Positions 53,866-62,370 of a stretch of DNA of 64,000 bases are shown one piece after another (position 1 is the stretch's first letter; each line of letters starts with the position of its first letter). The notes beneath the pieces are model-generated. The model worked only from the letters and a program-made list of their open reading frames with translations. It was not told the DNA's origin and made no database searches. This DNA is from Methylopila turkensis (lineage in GTDB: Bacteria; Pseudomonadota; Alphaproteobacteria; Rhizobiales; Methylopilaceae): positions 186,001-250,000 of the forward strand of contig NZ_BSFL01000002.1 of NCBI RefSeq assembly GCF_027922325.1, in the 5' to 3' direction. The translations under genes were made by a program, and so were the position numbers.

Positions 53866-54687
53866 ATGCGTCGCGCAATGAACGTCCGGCCCGCCGCCGG
53901 CGCCCGGATACTGCTTGCGATCATCCCCTTTCTGCTGATCGCGGTCGTCTACGTGCTCGGTTCCGCCGAGCGCCGCGCGGCGAATCCCAACGACAAGCTT
54001 CTGCCGCCCGTGTCCGAGATGGTCCAGACGACGACGCGGATGGCGACGGAGCCCGACCGGCGCACCGGCGAGATCACCATGGTGGCGGACACCGTCTCAA
54101 GCCTGCAGAGGCTCGCGCTCGGGCTCGGGATCGCCACCCTGACCGGGCTCACGCTTGGCATCGCGCTCGGCATCCTGCCCGCGTTCAACGCCGCCGGCGG
54201 CTCGCTGGTCGCGGTCATCTCCATGGTGCCGCCCATGGCGATCCTGCCGATCCTGTTCATCATCTTCGGGCTCGGCGAGCTGTCCAAGGTCGCGCTGATC
54301 GTCATTGGGGTCGCGCCCCCGATCGTGCGCGACATCGCGATGACGGTTCAGGCGATCCCGGTGGAGCAACTGGTCAAGGCCCAGACGCTGGGCGCCTCGA
54401 CCTGGCAGACGGTTCTGCGCGTCGCCCTGCCCCAGGCGCTGCCGCGGCTGATCGAGGTGGTCCGGCTCCAGATCGGCCCGGCCTTCCTGTTCCTGATCGC
54501 GGCGGAGGCGATCGCGGCCGACAGCGGCCTCGGCTACCGCATCTTCCTCGTGCGGCGCTATCTCGCGATGGACGTCATCCTGCCCTACGTGGCGTGGATC
54601 ACGCTGCTGGCCTTCCTCATGGACTGGGCGCTGGCGAAGCTCGCCCGCTCCGCCTTCCCGTGGGCCTATGCGGAAGAGCGGCGATGA
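53866..54687 (+). CDS. Guanidine ABC transporter, permease subunit
   Basis: This 273-residue binding-protein-dependent permease has six predicted helices. The EAA loop QLVKAQTLGASTWQTVLRVALPQALPRLIEVVRLQIGPAFLFLIAAE docks to the ATPase. Its closest type is the NitT/TauT-family permease linked to urea carboxylase. The N-terminus has one membrane segment followed by a periplasmic stretch (ADTVSSLQRLALGLG). Its stop overlaps the ATPase start by ATGA. The start MRRAMNVRPAAG follows 'cccccgggag'. Confidence 0.88.
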   Translation: MRRAMNVRPAAGARILLAIIPFLLIAVVYVLGSAERRAANPNDKLLPPVSEMVQTTTRMATEPDRRTGEITMVADTVSSLQRLALGLGIATLTGLTLGIALGILPAFNAAGGSLVAVISMVPPMAILPILFIIFGLGELSKVALIVIGVAPPIVRDIAMTVQAIPVEQLVKAQTLGASTWQTVLRVALPQALPRLIEVVRLQIGPAFLFLIAAEAIAADSGLGYRIFLVRRYLAMDVILPYVAWITLLAFLMDWALAKLARSAFPWAYAEERR

Positions 54688-55469
54688 GCGCGATCTCGGT
54701 CCGCAACGTCTGGGTGGAGTTCGGCGACCAGGTCGTCATCGAGAACCTGAACCTCGAGATCGCGTCCGGCTCGTTCGTATCGGTCGTCGGGCCGTCCGGC
54801 TGCGGCAAGAGCACCTTCCTGCGCATGGTTCTGGGCCAGGACCGGCCGACCCGCGGCGCGCTGCTGCTCGACGGGCGACCGCTGCGCGACGAGCCTGACG
54901 CCGACCGCGGGGTCGTGTTCCAGCGCTATTCGGTGTTTCCGCACATGACGGTGCTCGCCAACGTCGTCGCGGGCTACGAGTTCGCGCAGTCGCCGCTGCT
55001 GGGCCGCCTGTTTGGGCGCGCGAAGCGGCAGGCCGTGGAGAAGGCGGAGGAGTTGATCGAGGCCGTCGGTCTCGCCGCCCACCGCCACAAGTATCCGCTC
55101 GCGCTTTCGGGCGGCATGCAGCAGCGGCTCGCGATCGCCCAGGCGCTCGCCAAGGATCCGAAGATCCTGCTGCTCGACGAGCCGTTCGGCGCGCTCGACC
55201 CGGGCACGCGCGCGCAGATGCACGCCCTGCTGAAGCCGCTCTGGGCGCGCCTCGGCATGACGGTCATCATGGTGACGCACGACCTGCGCGAGGCGTTCGG
55301 GCTCGGCACCCGGGTGGTGGCCTTCGACAAGGTGCGGCACGATCCGCAGGCTCCGGGACGGTTCGGGGCGCGCGTGACCTACGATCTCGACCTCACCCGC
55401 GAGGGACCTGTGCCAGTGCTCGGCTTCCAGAAGCCGCCGGCGCCGCAGCCTCTCGTCGCATCGGATTAA
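54684..55469 (+). CDS. Guanidine ABC transporter, ATP-binding subunit
   Basis: This 261-residue ABC ATPase has Walker A GPSGCGKST, Q-loop FQRYSVFPHM, signature LSGGMQQRLAIAQALA, Walker B ILLLDEPFGALD and switch His in VTHDLREA. A short extra C-terminal tail (FGARVTYDLDLTREG onward) is typical of the urea-carboxylase-linked ATPases. It overlaps the permease gene by ATGA, so the pair is coupled. With the binding protein it completes a three-component importer under the guanidine-I riboswitch. Confidence 0.9.
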   Translation: MSAISVRNVWVEFGDQVVIENLNLEIASGSFVSVVGPSGCGKSTFLRMVLGQDRPTRGALLLDGRPLRDEPDADRGVVFQRYSVFPHMTVLANVVAGYEFAQSPLLGRLFGRAKRQAVEKAEELIEAVGLAAHRHKYPLALSGGMQQRLAIAQALAKDPKILLLDEPFGALDPGTRAQMHALLKPLWARLGMTVIMVTHDLREAFGLGTRVVAFDKVRHDPQAPGRFGARVTYDLDLTREGPVPVLGFQKPPAPQPLVASD

Positions 55470-55555
55470 TCTCCCGAGCCTGATCCGGGCGCGCTAGCAT
55501 CCCGTCCGGACCCCGACCGAATCCCGGCCAGTCCCGCCGTTCAAAGGAGACGCCT

Positions 55556-56155
55556 ATGCGCAGCCACCTCCTTCGCCTCGCCGTCGTGACCGCGGCGACG
55601 CTCGCTCCCGCCCTCGCCTTCGCCCATGTCGGCGCCGGCGCCCATGGCGGCTTCGCCCACGGCTTCGAGCACCCGCTCGGCGGTCTCGACCATGTGCTGG
55701 CGATGGTGATGGTCGGCGTGTTCGCCTACCAGCTCGGCGGCCGCGCGGTCTGGGCCGTGCCGGCGACCTTTGTGCTCGTGATGGCGGGCGGCGGCGCGCT
55801 CGGCGCGGCCGGGATCAACATGCCCTTCGTTGAGACCGGCATAGCGCTCTCGATCGTCGTGCTCGGCGCGGTCGTGGCGTTCGGCGTCCGGGCCCCGGTC
55901 GCGGCGGCCATGGGCCTCGTCGGCCTGTTCGCCATCTTCCATGGCTACGCCCACGGCGCCGAGATGCCGGCGTCGGCCGGCGGGGCGGCCTATGCGGCGG
56001 GCTTCATGCTGGCCACCGCGCTGCTGCACGCGGCCGGCGTGGGCTTCGGTTTCGCGATCGGCCGGATCGCCGAGCGTCGCGGCGATCTCGTGACCCGCGC
56101 CGCCGGCGGGGCCGCCGCGCTCGCGGGCGTCGCGATCCTCCTCGGCGCGGTCTGA
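55556..56155 (+). CDS. HupE/UreJ-family nickel permease
   Basis: The 199-residue protein has a signal-like N-terminus (LLRLAVVTAATLAPALAFAHVGAGAH) and about six membrane segments. The family signature HPLGGLDHVLAMVMVG and the later FHGYAHGAEMP are present. HupE and UreJ move nickel into the cell (or diffuse it across the outer membrane) for hydrogenase or urease. Position between the guanidine importer and urtABCDE, with ureEFG close by, fits supply of nickel to urease or to a nickel-dependent guanidine hydrolase. A strong 'aaaggagacgcct' ribosome-binding site precedes it. It may be read through from the transporter operon 86 bases upstream. Confidence 0.9.
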   Translation: MRSHLLRLAVVTAATLAPALAFAHVGAGAHGGFAHGFEHPLGGLDHVLAMVMVGVFAYQLGGRAVWAVPATFVLVMAGGGALGAAGINMPFVETGIALSIVVLGAVVAFGVRAPVAAAMGLVGLFAIFHGYAHGAEMPASAGGAAYAAGFMLATALLHAAGVGFGFAIGRIAERRGDLVTRAAGGAAALAGVAILLGAV

Positions 56156-56209
56156 CCGACCGTCGAATCCCGGGCGGCGCAGGCGCCGCGGCGGGAAATG
56201 GCCGGCGGA

Positions 56210-56911
56210 TCAGACCGCGACGCGGCGGCGGAGCTCCTCTTCGGAAATTTCGGACTTCGGCCCGTGGAGCACGATCTCGCCGCGCTCCATCACCGCGATC
56301 TCATCGGCGAGTTCATGGGCGAACTCGACATACTGCTCGACCAGCAGGATCGCCATGTCGCCGCGCGAGCGCAGCAGGTTGATGGCGCGGCCGATGTCCT
56401 TGATGATCGAAGGCTGAATGCCCTCGGTCGGCTCGTCGAGGATCAGCAGCTTCGGCCGCATCGTCAGCGCCCGACCGATCGCGAGCTGCTGCTGCTGGCC
56501 GCCCGACAGGTCCCCCCCGCGGCGGCCGAGCATCGACTTCAGCACCGGGAACAGGTCGAAGATCTCGCTCGGAACTGTGCGGTCCTTGCGCTTCAGCGGT
56601 GCAAAGCCGGTCTCAATATTTTCCTTCACGGTCAGCAGCGGAAAAATCTCGCGGCCCTGCGGGACGAAGGCGACGCCGCGGCGCGCCCGCTCATGCGGCG
56701 CGAGCCGGTCGATCGTCTCGCCGTTCAGCGTGATCGAGCCGGCCTTGATCGGCCGGACGCCGGCGACGGCGCGCATCAGCGACGTCTTGCCGACGCCGTT
56801 GCGGCCGAGCACGCAGGTGACCTTGCCAAGAGCCGCGGTGAGGGAGACCTTCTTCAGCGCCTGGGCCGCGCCGTAATAGAGGTCGAGATCGGTTACGGTA
56901 AGAGCGCTCAT
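56210..56911 (-). CDS. urtE: Urea ABC transporter, ATP-binding subunit UrtE
   Basis: UrtE is the LivF-like ATPase of the high-affinity urea importer. The 233-residue product has Walker A GRNGVGKTS, PQGREIFPLLTVKENIETGFA, signature LSGGQQQQLAIGRAL and Walker B LLILDEPTEGIQPSII, with the Urt-typical EGIQPSI. Its start overlaps the urtD stop by ATGA. It is the last gene of urtABCDE and converges with the HupE/UreJ gene. Confidence 0.95.
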   Translation of the reverse strand: MSALTVTDLDLYYGAAQALKKVSLTAALGKVTCVLGRNGVGKTSLMRAVAGVRPIKAGSITLNGETIDRLAPHERARRGVAFVPQGREIFPLLTVKENIETGFAPLKRKDRTVPSEIFDLFPVLKSMLGRRGGDLSGGQQQQLAIGRALTMRPKLLILDEPTEGIQPSIIKDIGRAINLLRSRGDMAILLVEQYVEFAHELADEIAVMERGEIVLHGPKSEISEEELRRRVAV

Positions 56912-57663
56912 CGGCCGAGATAAACCTCGATTACGCGTTCGTTCGACGAGACATGGTCGAGGCTGCCCTCGGCCAGCACCGAACCCTCGTGCAGCACGGT
57001 GACCTTCACGTCGAGATCGCGCACGAAGATCATGTCGTGTTCGACGACGACGACGGAGCGGGTTTCGGCGATTTCCCGCAGCAGCACCGCGGTGTCGGCG
57101 GTCTCGGCGTCGGTCATGCCGGCGGCGGGCTCGTCGACCAGCAGCAGCTTCGGCTCCTGCGCCAGCAGCATGCCGATCTCGAGCCACTGTTTCTGGCCAT
57201 GGCTGAGGTCGCCGGCCCGGCGGTGGCGCGCGTTCTTGAGCCGGACCCGCTCGAGGATTTCGTCGATCCTCTCCTGCACCTGCGGCGTCCGGCGGGAAAA
57301 CAGCTTGGCGAACGGCCCCTTGTCGGCCTTGAGCGCCAGCTCGACGTTGGTCTCGACGTCGTGGTTCTCGATCACCGTGGGCGTCTGGAACTTGCGGCCG
57401 ATGCCGAGGCCCGCGATCGTGGCCTCGTCGAGCCTGGTGAGATCGTGGACGCCGCCGTCGAACAGCGCCGTTCCGACGGTCGGCCGAGTCTTGCCGGTGA
57501 TGACGTCCATCATCGTGGTCTTGCCGGCGCCGTTCGGACCGATGATCGCCCGCATCTCCTTCTCGCCGATGGTGAGCGAGAGGCTGTTCAGCGCGCGGAA
57601 GCCGTCGAACACCACCGAGACGTCGTTGAGATAGAGCAGCTCCGGCGAGATCTTCTGGTCCAT
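56908..57663 (-). CDS. urtD: Urea ABC transporter, ATP-binding subunit UrtD
   Basis: UrtD is the LivG-like ATPase. The 251-residue product has Walker A GPNGAGKTT, IGRKFQTPTVIENHDVETNVELALKADKG, signature LSHGQKQWLEIGMLLAQ (with the Urt-specific HGQKQWLEIGM) and Walker B LLLVDEPAAGMTDAET. MDQKISPELLYL gives the family length. It starts five bases after the urtC stop and overlaps urtE. Confidence 0.95.
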   Translation of the reverse strand: MDQKISPELLYLNDVSVVFDGFRALNSLSLTIGEKEMRAIIGPNGAGKTTMMDVITGKTRPTVGTALFDGGVHDLTRLDEATIAGLGIGRKFQTPTVIENHDVETNVELALKADKGPFAKLFSRRTPQVQERIDEILERVRLKNARHRRAGDLSHGQKQWLEIGMLLAQEPKLLLVDEPAAGMTDAETADTAVLLREIAETRSVVVVEHDMIFVRDLDVKVTVLHEGSVLAEGSLDHVSSNERVIEVYLGR

Positions 57664-57668
57664 CGGCC

Positions 57669-58793
57669 TCACTCCGCCGGTTTCGCGACGGCGCGGCGGC
57701 GGGTCGTCCACGCCTTGACGCTGTCCATGGAGCCGATGAGCCCCATGATGCCCTTGGGCAGGAACAGCGTGACGACCACGAACAGGCCGCCGAGCGCGAA
57801 CAGCCAGAGCTCCGGAAAGGCGCCCGTCAGCCAGGTCTTGGCGAAATTGACGAGGACGGCGCCGAGGGCCGCGCCCACCAGCGTGCCGCGGCCGCCGACC
57901 GCGACCCAGATCACCGCCTCAATCGAGTTCGCAGGCGAGAACTCGCCAGGATTGATGATGCCGACCTGCGGCACGTAGAGCGCGCCGGCGACGCCCGCCA
58001 TCATGGCCGAGATGACCCAAACCACCAGCTTGTAGTTCTCGACCTTGTAGCCGAGGAACCGGGTGCGGCTCTCCTGGTCGCGGACGGCGACCAGCACCTT
58101 GCCGAAGTTCGAGGTCACGATGTAGCGGCAGAGCAGGTAGCCGAGCCCGAGCGCGAGCGCGGAGAGCGCGAACAGGCTGGCGCGCATTCCCTGGGTTTGC
58201 AGCGGAATGCCGAAAATATCCTTGAAATCGGTCAGGCCGTTGTTGCCGCCCATGATCATGTCGTTGCGGAAGAAGGCGAGCAGCAGCGCGAAGGTCAGCG
58301 CCTGGGTGATGATCGACAAGTAGACGCCCGTGACGCGCGAGCGGAACGCGAACCAGCCGAAGACGAAGGCGAGCGCGCCGGGGACGAGCAGCACCATCAG
58401 CGCCGCGTAGGGGAAGAAGTCGAAGCCCCACCACCAGACCGGGAGCTCCTTGAGATTGAGGAACACCATGAAGTCGGGCAGTTCGGGATTGGCGTAGACG
58501 CCGCGCGGACCGATCTCGCGCATCAGATGCATGCCGATGGCGTAGCCGCCGAGCGCGAAGAACGCGCCGTGGCCGAGCGAGAGGATGCCGCAATAGCCCC
58601 AGACCAGGTCGACGGCGAGCGCCAGCAGCGCGTAGGTCAGGTACTTTCCGAGCAGCGGAACGAGGTAACTCGGGATGTGAAACGGGTTATCCGCGGGCAA
58701 CAACAGGTTAAGTCCCGGGACAATGACAACCGCCGCCACCAGCACGGCGAGGAACACGTAGCCCTTAAAGTCGATCAGGCGCGTCGACGTCAT
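57669..58793 (-). CDS. urtC: Urea ABC transporter, permease subunit UrtC
   Basis: UrtC is the LivM-like permease of the urea importer. The 374-residue protein has about 10 membrane segments and the conserved ALAVDLVWGYCGILSLGHGAFFALGGYAIGMHLMR near helix 3. It also has FGKVLVAVRDQESRTRFLGY (docking loop to the ATPase) and INPGEFSPANSIEAVIWVAVGGRGTLVGA. It is preceded by urtB with a 76-base gap and followed closely by urtD. Confidence 0.95.
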   Translation of the reverse strand: MTSTRLIDFKGYVFLAVLVAAVVIVPGLNLLLPADNPFHIPSYLVPLLGKYLTYALLALAVDLVWGYCGILSLGHGAFFALGGYAIGMHLMREIGPRGVYANPELPDFMVFLNLKELPVWWWGFDFFPYAALMVLLVPGALAFVFGWFAFRSRVTGVYLSIITQALTFALLLAFFRNDMIMGGNNGLTDFKDIFGIPLQTQGMRASLFALSALALGLGYLLCRYIVTSNFGKVLVAVRDQESRTRFLGYKVENYKLVVWVISAMMAGVAGALYVPQVGIINPGEFSPANSIEAVIWVAVGGRGTLVGAALGAVLVNFAKTWLTGAFPELWLFALGGLFVVVTLFLPKGIMGLIGSMDSVKAWTTRRRAVAKPAE

Positions 58794-58869
58794 GCGCGGG
58801 CTCCGCGAACTGCGGCGGGGACGCCGGGGATCGGACGAGGCGCGGTCGTGGAGAGCATCGGACGGGTCC

Positions 58870-60453
58870 TCATGCGTCCACGAACCGGCCCTTGAGCGCG
58901 AACAGGCCGCGCGGCCGCTTCTGGATGAACAGGATGATCATCACCAGCAGGATGATCTTGCCGAGCACGGCGCCGGCGAAGGGCTCGAGCAGCTTGTTGG
59001 CGACGCCGATGGTGAGCGCGCCGACGAGCGTGCCCCAGAGGTTCCCGACGCCGCCGAACACCACCACCATGAAGCTGTCGATGATGTAGCCCTGGCCGAG
59101 GTTCGGGCTGACGTTGTCGATCTGGCTCAGCGCCACGCCGGCCATGCCGGCGACGCCGGAGCCGAGGCCGAAGGTCAGCGCGTCGATGCGGTCGGTGCGG
59201 ATGCCCATGGACGACGCCATGCGGCGGTTCTGCGTCACCGCCCTCACCTGCAGGCCGAGCGTGGTCTTCTTCAACACGAGCTGCAGCGCGAAGAACACGG
59301 CGAGCGCGAACAGCACGATCGCGACGCGGTTCCAGGTCAACGTCAGCCCGAACAGGTCGAGCGAGCCCGACAGCCAGTCGGGCGTCGAGACCTCGCGGTT
59401 CGACGGCCCGAAGATCGAGCGCACCGCCTGCTGAAGCATCAGCGAGATGCCGAAGGTCGCGAGCAGCGTCTCGAGCGGGCGGCCGTAGAGGTGTCGGATG
59501 ACGAGGCGCTCGATCGCGACGCCGACGGCGCCCGCGACCAGGAAGGCGGCGGGCACGGCGATCGCGAGCGAGCCCTCCATCAGGCCCGGCGCGAAGGTCC
59601 GCAGCAGATCCTGCACAAGGTAGGTCGTGTAGGCGCCGAGCATGACCATCTCGCCATGGGCCATGTTGATGACGCCCATGACGCCGAAGGTGATGGCGAG
59701 GCCCACCGCCGCGAGCAGCAGCACCGAGCCGAGGCTGACGCCGTAGGCCACGTCCTGAACGCGCGCCAGCATCGCCTGCCGGGTCTCGATCGCCTGGATC
59801 GCGCTCGCGGCGGCGGATTTGACCGCCGCCGGCGCCGTCTCGGAGAGGCCGCGCAGCAGGACCAGCCCGTCCTGGTCGCCGCGTTCGGCGACGAGCCCGA
59901 CGGCCGCGACCTTGTCGGCCTCGGGCGCGTCCGTGGTCAGCGTGATCGCGGCTTTCGCGCGCCGCATCGCCGCGAGGACGCGCTCGTCCTTCTCGGCGGC
60001 GAGCGCCTTGTCGAGCGCGGGAAGCGTCTCGGGGTCGCGGCCGCGGAACACGCTCTCGGCGGCGCGGAGCCGCGCCCTCGCGTCCGGCGACATCAGCGTC
60101 AGCGTGCCGATCGCCGTCGCCACCGCGCGGCGGATGCGGTTGTTGACGCGGACGGGCTTCAGTCCGGCGTCGGCCCCGGCCGCGGCGGGCGCGTTGGTGG
60201 CGACGTCGATGGTCGTGCCCATCGGCGTCTTGAACAAAGCCGGCTTCCCCGGCGCGACCAGCAGGCGCCCGTCGAGCGCCGCGGACAGCGCGTCGGCCGC
60301 GGCCGGCAGGCCGCTGGTCGCAAGGTCGCCCACGCCCGCTTCGATGTCGTCGTACTTCGTGCTCGCGAGCCTGTCGAAGATCGCCTGCGGCTCGGCCGCG
60401 CGGGCGACGCCCGCAAGCGCCACGAGACAGAGAAGGATGCGGAGAAGGGTCAT
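58870..60453 (-). CDS. urtB: Urea ABC transporter, permease subunit UrtB
   Basis: UrtB is the LivH-like permease. At 527 residues it has the long N-terminal extension typical of proteobacterial UrtB: a signal peptide ending around ARAAEPQ, then about 200 periplasmic residues. The membrane part contains ITFGVMGVINMAHGEMVMLGAYTTYLVQ, NREVSTPDWLSGSLDLFGLTLTWNR and SMGIRTDRIDALTFGLGSGVAGMAG. It is separated from urtA by 150 bases holding several hairpins, which may lower its expression relative to the binding protein. Confidence 0.95.
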   Translation of the reverse strand: MTLLRILLCLVALAGVARAAEPQAIFDRLASTKYDDIEAGVGDLATSGLPAAADALSAALDGRLLVAPGKPALFKTPMGTTIDVATNAPAAAGADAGLKPVRVNNRIRRAVATAIGTLTLMSPDARARLRAAESVFRGRDPETLPALDKALAAEKDERVLAAMRRAKAAITLTTDAPEADKVAAVGLVAERGDQDGLVLLRGLSETAPAAVKSAAASAIQAIETRQAMLARVQDVAYGVSLGSVLLLAAVGLAITFGVMGVINMAHGEMVMLGAYTTYLVQDLLRTFAPGLMEGSLAIAVPAAFLVAGAVGVAIERLVIRHLYGRPLETLLATFGISLMLQQAVRSIFGPSNREVSTPDWLSGSLDLFGLTLTWNRVAIVLFALAVFFALQLVLKKTTLGLQVRAVTQNRRMASSMGIRTDRIDALTFGLGSGVAGMAGVALSQIDNVSPNLGQGYIIDSFMVVVFGGVGNLWGTLVGALTIGVANKLLEPFAGAVLGKIILLVMIILFIQKRPRGLFALKGRFVDA

Positions 60454-60480
60454 GTGCGGTCCGGCGCCAGACAGACGGGC

Positions 60481-60595
60481 GAGCGAGGCTGTCGCTCGGG
60501 TCCCGGCGTCGGGCCGGGACCGCCAAGCCGTCGCGGGCCTATGTGGAGGCCCGCGACGGGTCGTTCGGCGAGCGCGGCCGGCGTCACGCCGGCCG
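60481..60595. promoter_or_regulatory. Array of four hairpins between urtA and urtB
   Basis: Four perfect stems follow one another: GAGCGA/TCGCTC (60481-60497), GTCCCGGC/GCCGGGAC (60500-60520), CGTCGCGGGCC/GGCCCGCGACG (60529-60558) and CGGCCGGCG/CGCCGGCCG (60575-60595). None has a U tract. They probably stabilise or end a fraction of urtA transcripts, as is common after abundant periplasmic binding proteins. Confidence 0.7.
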
Positions 60596-60603
60596 GGCGC
60601 GGC

Positions 60604-61908
60604 TCACTGCGAGGCCTTGGCCCCGCCGCCGCACTTGCCGGTCTTGACGTTGAAGTTTCCGCAGGAGAGCGGCTTGCGCCAGTCCGCGATCAGGTCCTTC
60701 GAACCCTCGAGATACGGCGACCACTCGTTGGCGACGAGCAGGCCCGGCGTCTCGAACACGGTGTCGAACTGCCCGTCTTCCTTGATCTCGCCGATCAGCA
60801 CCGGCTTGGTGATGTGGTGGTTCGGCATCATGGTGGAGTAGCCGCCGGTCAGGTTCGGCACCGAGACGCCGATCAGCGCGTCGATCACCGCGTCAGGCTC
60901 GGTGGTGCCGGCCTTCTCCACCGCCTTCACCCACATGTTGAAGCCGATGTAGTGCGCCTCCATCGGGTCGTTGGTGACGCGCTTGTCGTTCTTGATGAAC
61001 GCCTGCCACTGCTCGATGAACGCCTTGTTGGCGTCGTTGTCGACGCTCATGAAGTAGTTCCACGCCGCGAGGTGGCCGACGAGCGGCTTGGTGTCGAGGC
61101 CGGCGAGCTCTTCCTCGCCCACGGAGAAGGCCACCACCGGGATGTCGGTCGCCTTCACGCCCTGGTTGCCGAGCTCCTTGTAGAACGGCACGTTGGCGTC
61201 GCCGTTGATGGTCGAGACCACCGCGGTCTTCTTGCCCGAGGAGCCGAACTTCTTGATCTCGGAGACGATGGTCTGCCAGTCGGAATGGCCGAACGGCGTG
61301 TAGTTGATCAGGATGTCCTCCTGAGCGACGCCCTTCGACTTGAGATAGGCCTCGAGGATCTTGTTGGTGGTGCGCGGGTAGACGTAGTCGGTGCCGGCCA
61401 GCACCCAGCGCTGCACGCCTTCCTCGTTCATGAGGTAGTCGACCGCCGGGATCGCCTGCTGGTTGGGCGCCGCGCCGGTGTAGAACACGTTCTTGGAGCT
61501 CTCCTCGCCCTCGTACTGGACGGGGTAGAACAGGATGCCGTTGGCCTCCTCGAACACCGGCAGCACCGACTTGCGCGAGACCGAGGTCCAGCAGCCGAAG
61601 GTGGCCGCGACCTTTTCCTTGGTCAGAAGCTCGCGCGCCTTCTCGGCGAACAGCGGCCAGTTCGAGGCGGGGTCGACGACCACCGGCTGCAGCTTCTTAC
61701 CGAGCACGCCGCCCTTCTTGTTCTGCTCCTCGATGAGCATGAGCATGACGTCCTTCAGCGTGGTCTCGCTGATCGCCATGGTGCCCGAGAGCGAGTGCAG
61801 GATGCCGATCTTGATCGTCTCCTGAGCAGTGGCCTGGGCGGGCGCGAAGGCCGCCCATCCGAGCGCGGCGGCCGCAGCTATGGCCCGCCCGAACGTTCCG
61901 AAAGTCAT
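60604..61908 (-). CDS. urtA: Urea ABC transporter, substrate-binding protein UrtA
   Basis: UrtA binds urea in the periplasm. The 434-residue protein has a signal peptide to about ATAQETIK. The urea/amide-binding fold follows: IGILHSLSGTMAISETTLKDVMLMLIEEQNKKGG, FGCWTSVSRKSVLPVFEEANGILFYPVQYEGEESSKNVFYTGAAPNQQ, AAWNYF and DPMEAHYIGFNMWVKAVEKAG. The tail SCGNFNVKTGKCGG has two Cys. A 'ggggagctgaaca' ribosome-binding site precedes the ATG. Urt operons are usually under NtrC control. A weak sigma54-like GG-N10-GC pair lies near 61989 on this strand but is not convincing. Confidence 0.96.
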   Translation of the reverse strand: MTFGTFGRAIAAAAALGWAAFAPAQATAQETIKIGILHSLSGTMAISETTLKDVMLMLIEEQNKKGGVLGKKLQPVVVDPASNWPLFAEKARELLTKEKVAATFGCWTSVSRKSVLPVFEEANGILFYPVQYEGEESSKNVFYTGAAPNQQAIPAVDYLMNEEGVQRWVLAGTDYVYPRTTNKILEAYLKSKGVAQEDILINYTPFGHSDWQTIVSEIKKFGSSGKKTAVVSTINGDANVPFYKELGNQGVKATDIPVVAFSVGEEELAGLDTKPLVGHLAAWNYFMSVDNDANKAFIEQWQAFIKNDKRVTNDPMEAHYIGFNMWVKAVEKAGTTEPDAVIDALIGVSVPNLTGGYSTMMPNHHITKPVLIGEIKEDGQFDTVFETPGLLVANEWSPYLEGSKDLIADWRKPLSCGNFNVKTGKCGGGAKASQ

Positions 61909-62193
61909 TGTTCAGCTCCCCGAGTCGCGGCGCGCGCCATCCCGGCTCACACGCCCGTTCGCGGGGTGAAAGGCATCATCCGTGCCACCGCAGGACGAGC
62001 ACCGCGCCTTCTGATCAGGCGCCCCGGGAGCAAACCGACGGCAGTCCAGAATTGCCTATTTTTTCATCATTCGCGCCCGCTGGTGGGCGCCAGGGTCGGC
62101 GTGGAAGCGACGCCCTCTCTCGCCCAGCTTTGCCTGGGCTCCGACGTCTCTGCGCGTGATCGATCATGACGGCGTCGTTTCAGGCGAGATCGT
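61909..62193. other. Promoter region of urtABCDE, no gene
   Basis: This region holds the leader and presumably the promoter of urtA. An AT-rich patch at 62052-62071 stands out. No open frame here looks protein-coding; a very long frame on the plus strand is the shadow of the urt genes. Confidence 0.5.
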
Positions 62194-62285
62194 CGTCATG
62201 CCCGCGCTTTTGCGTGGGTATTCAAAGACTTGCCGCTGAGCTCGGCGCCCAAGTCGTGGATACCCGGCTGCGCCGGGCATGACGG
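62194..62285. repeat. REP-like long palindrome before urtA
   Basis: The left side cgtcatgcccgcgcttttgcg and the right side ccgggcatgacg pair at their ends. Inner arms (gactt ... aagtc) give the same layout as 22813-22904, though the left inner arm has diverged ('gtattcaaagactt'). It lies between the convergent ends of the urt promoter region and the lytic transglycosylase gene. Confidence 0.7.
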
Positions 62286-62370
62286 CGCGAGCGATCCGAG
62301 GCGATCGCGCCTCAAGATGGGGCCCGGCCGAGCGCGCCCATGCCGGCGCGCGCGTGGTCGAAAGCCGGCC

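Noticed and set aside
61985..62010. Possible sigma54 promoter (GG-N10-GC on the minus strand near 61989) for urtA
   Set aside because: Only the two dinucleotides fit. The flanking bases differ from TGGCAC-N5-TTGCA, and no clear NtrC site was seen.
58792..62169. A 1125-codon open frame on the plus strand across urtB and urtA
   Set aside because: Low-complexity Arg/Asp/His-rich translation, antisense to two unmistakable urea transporter genes.
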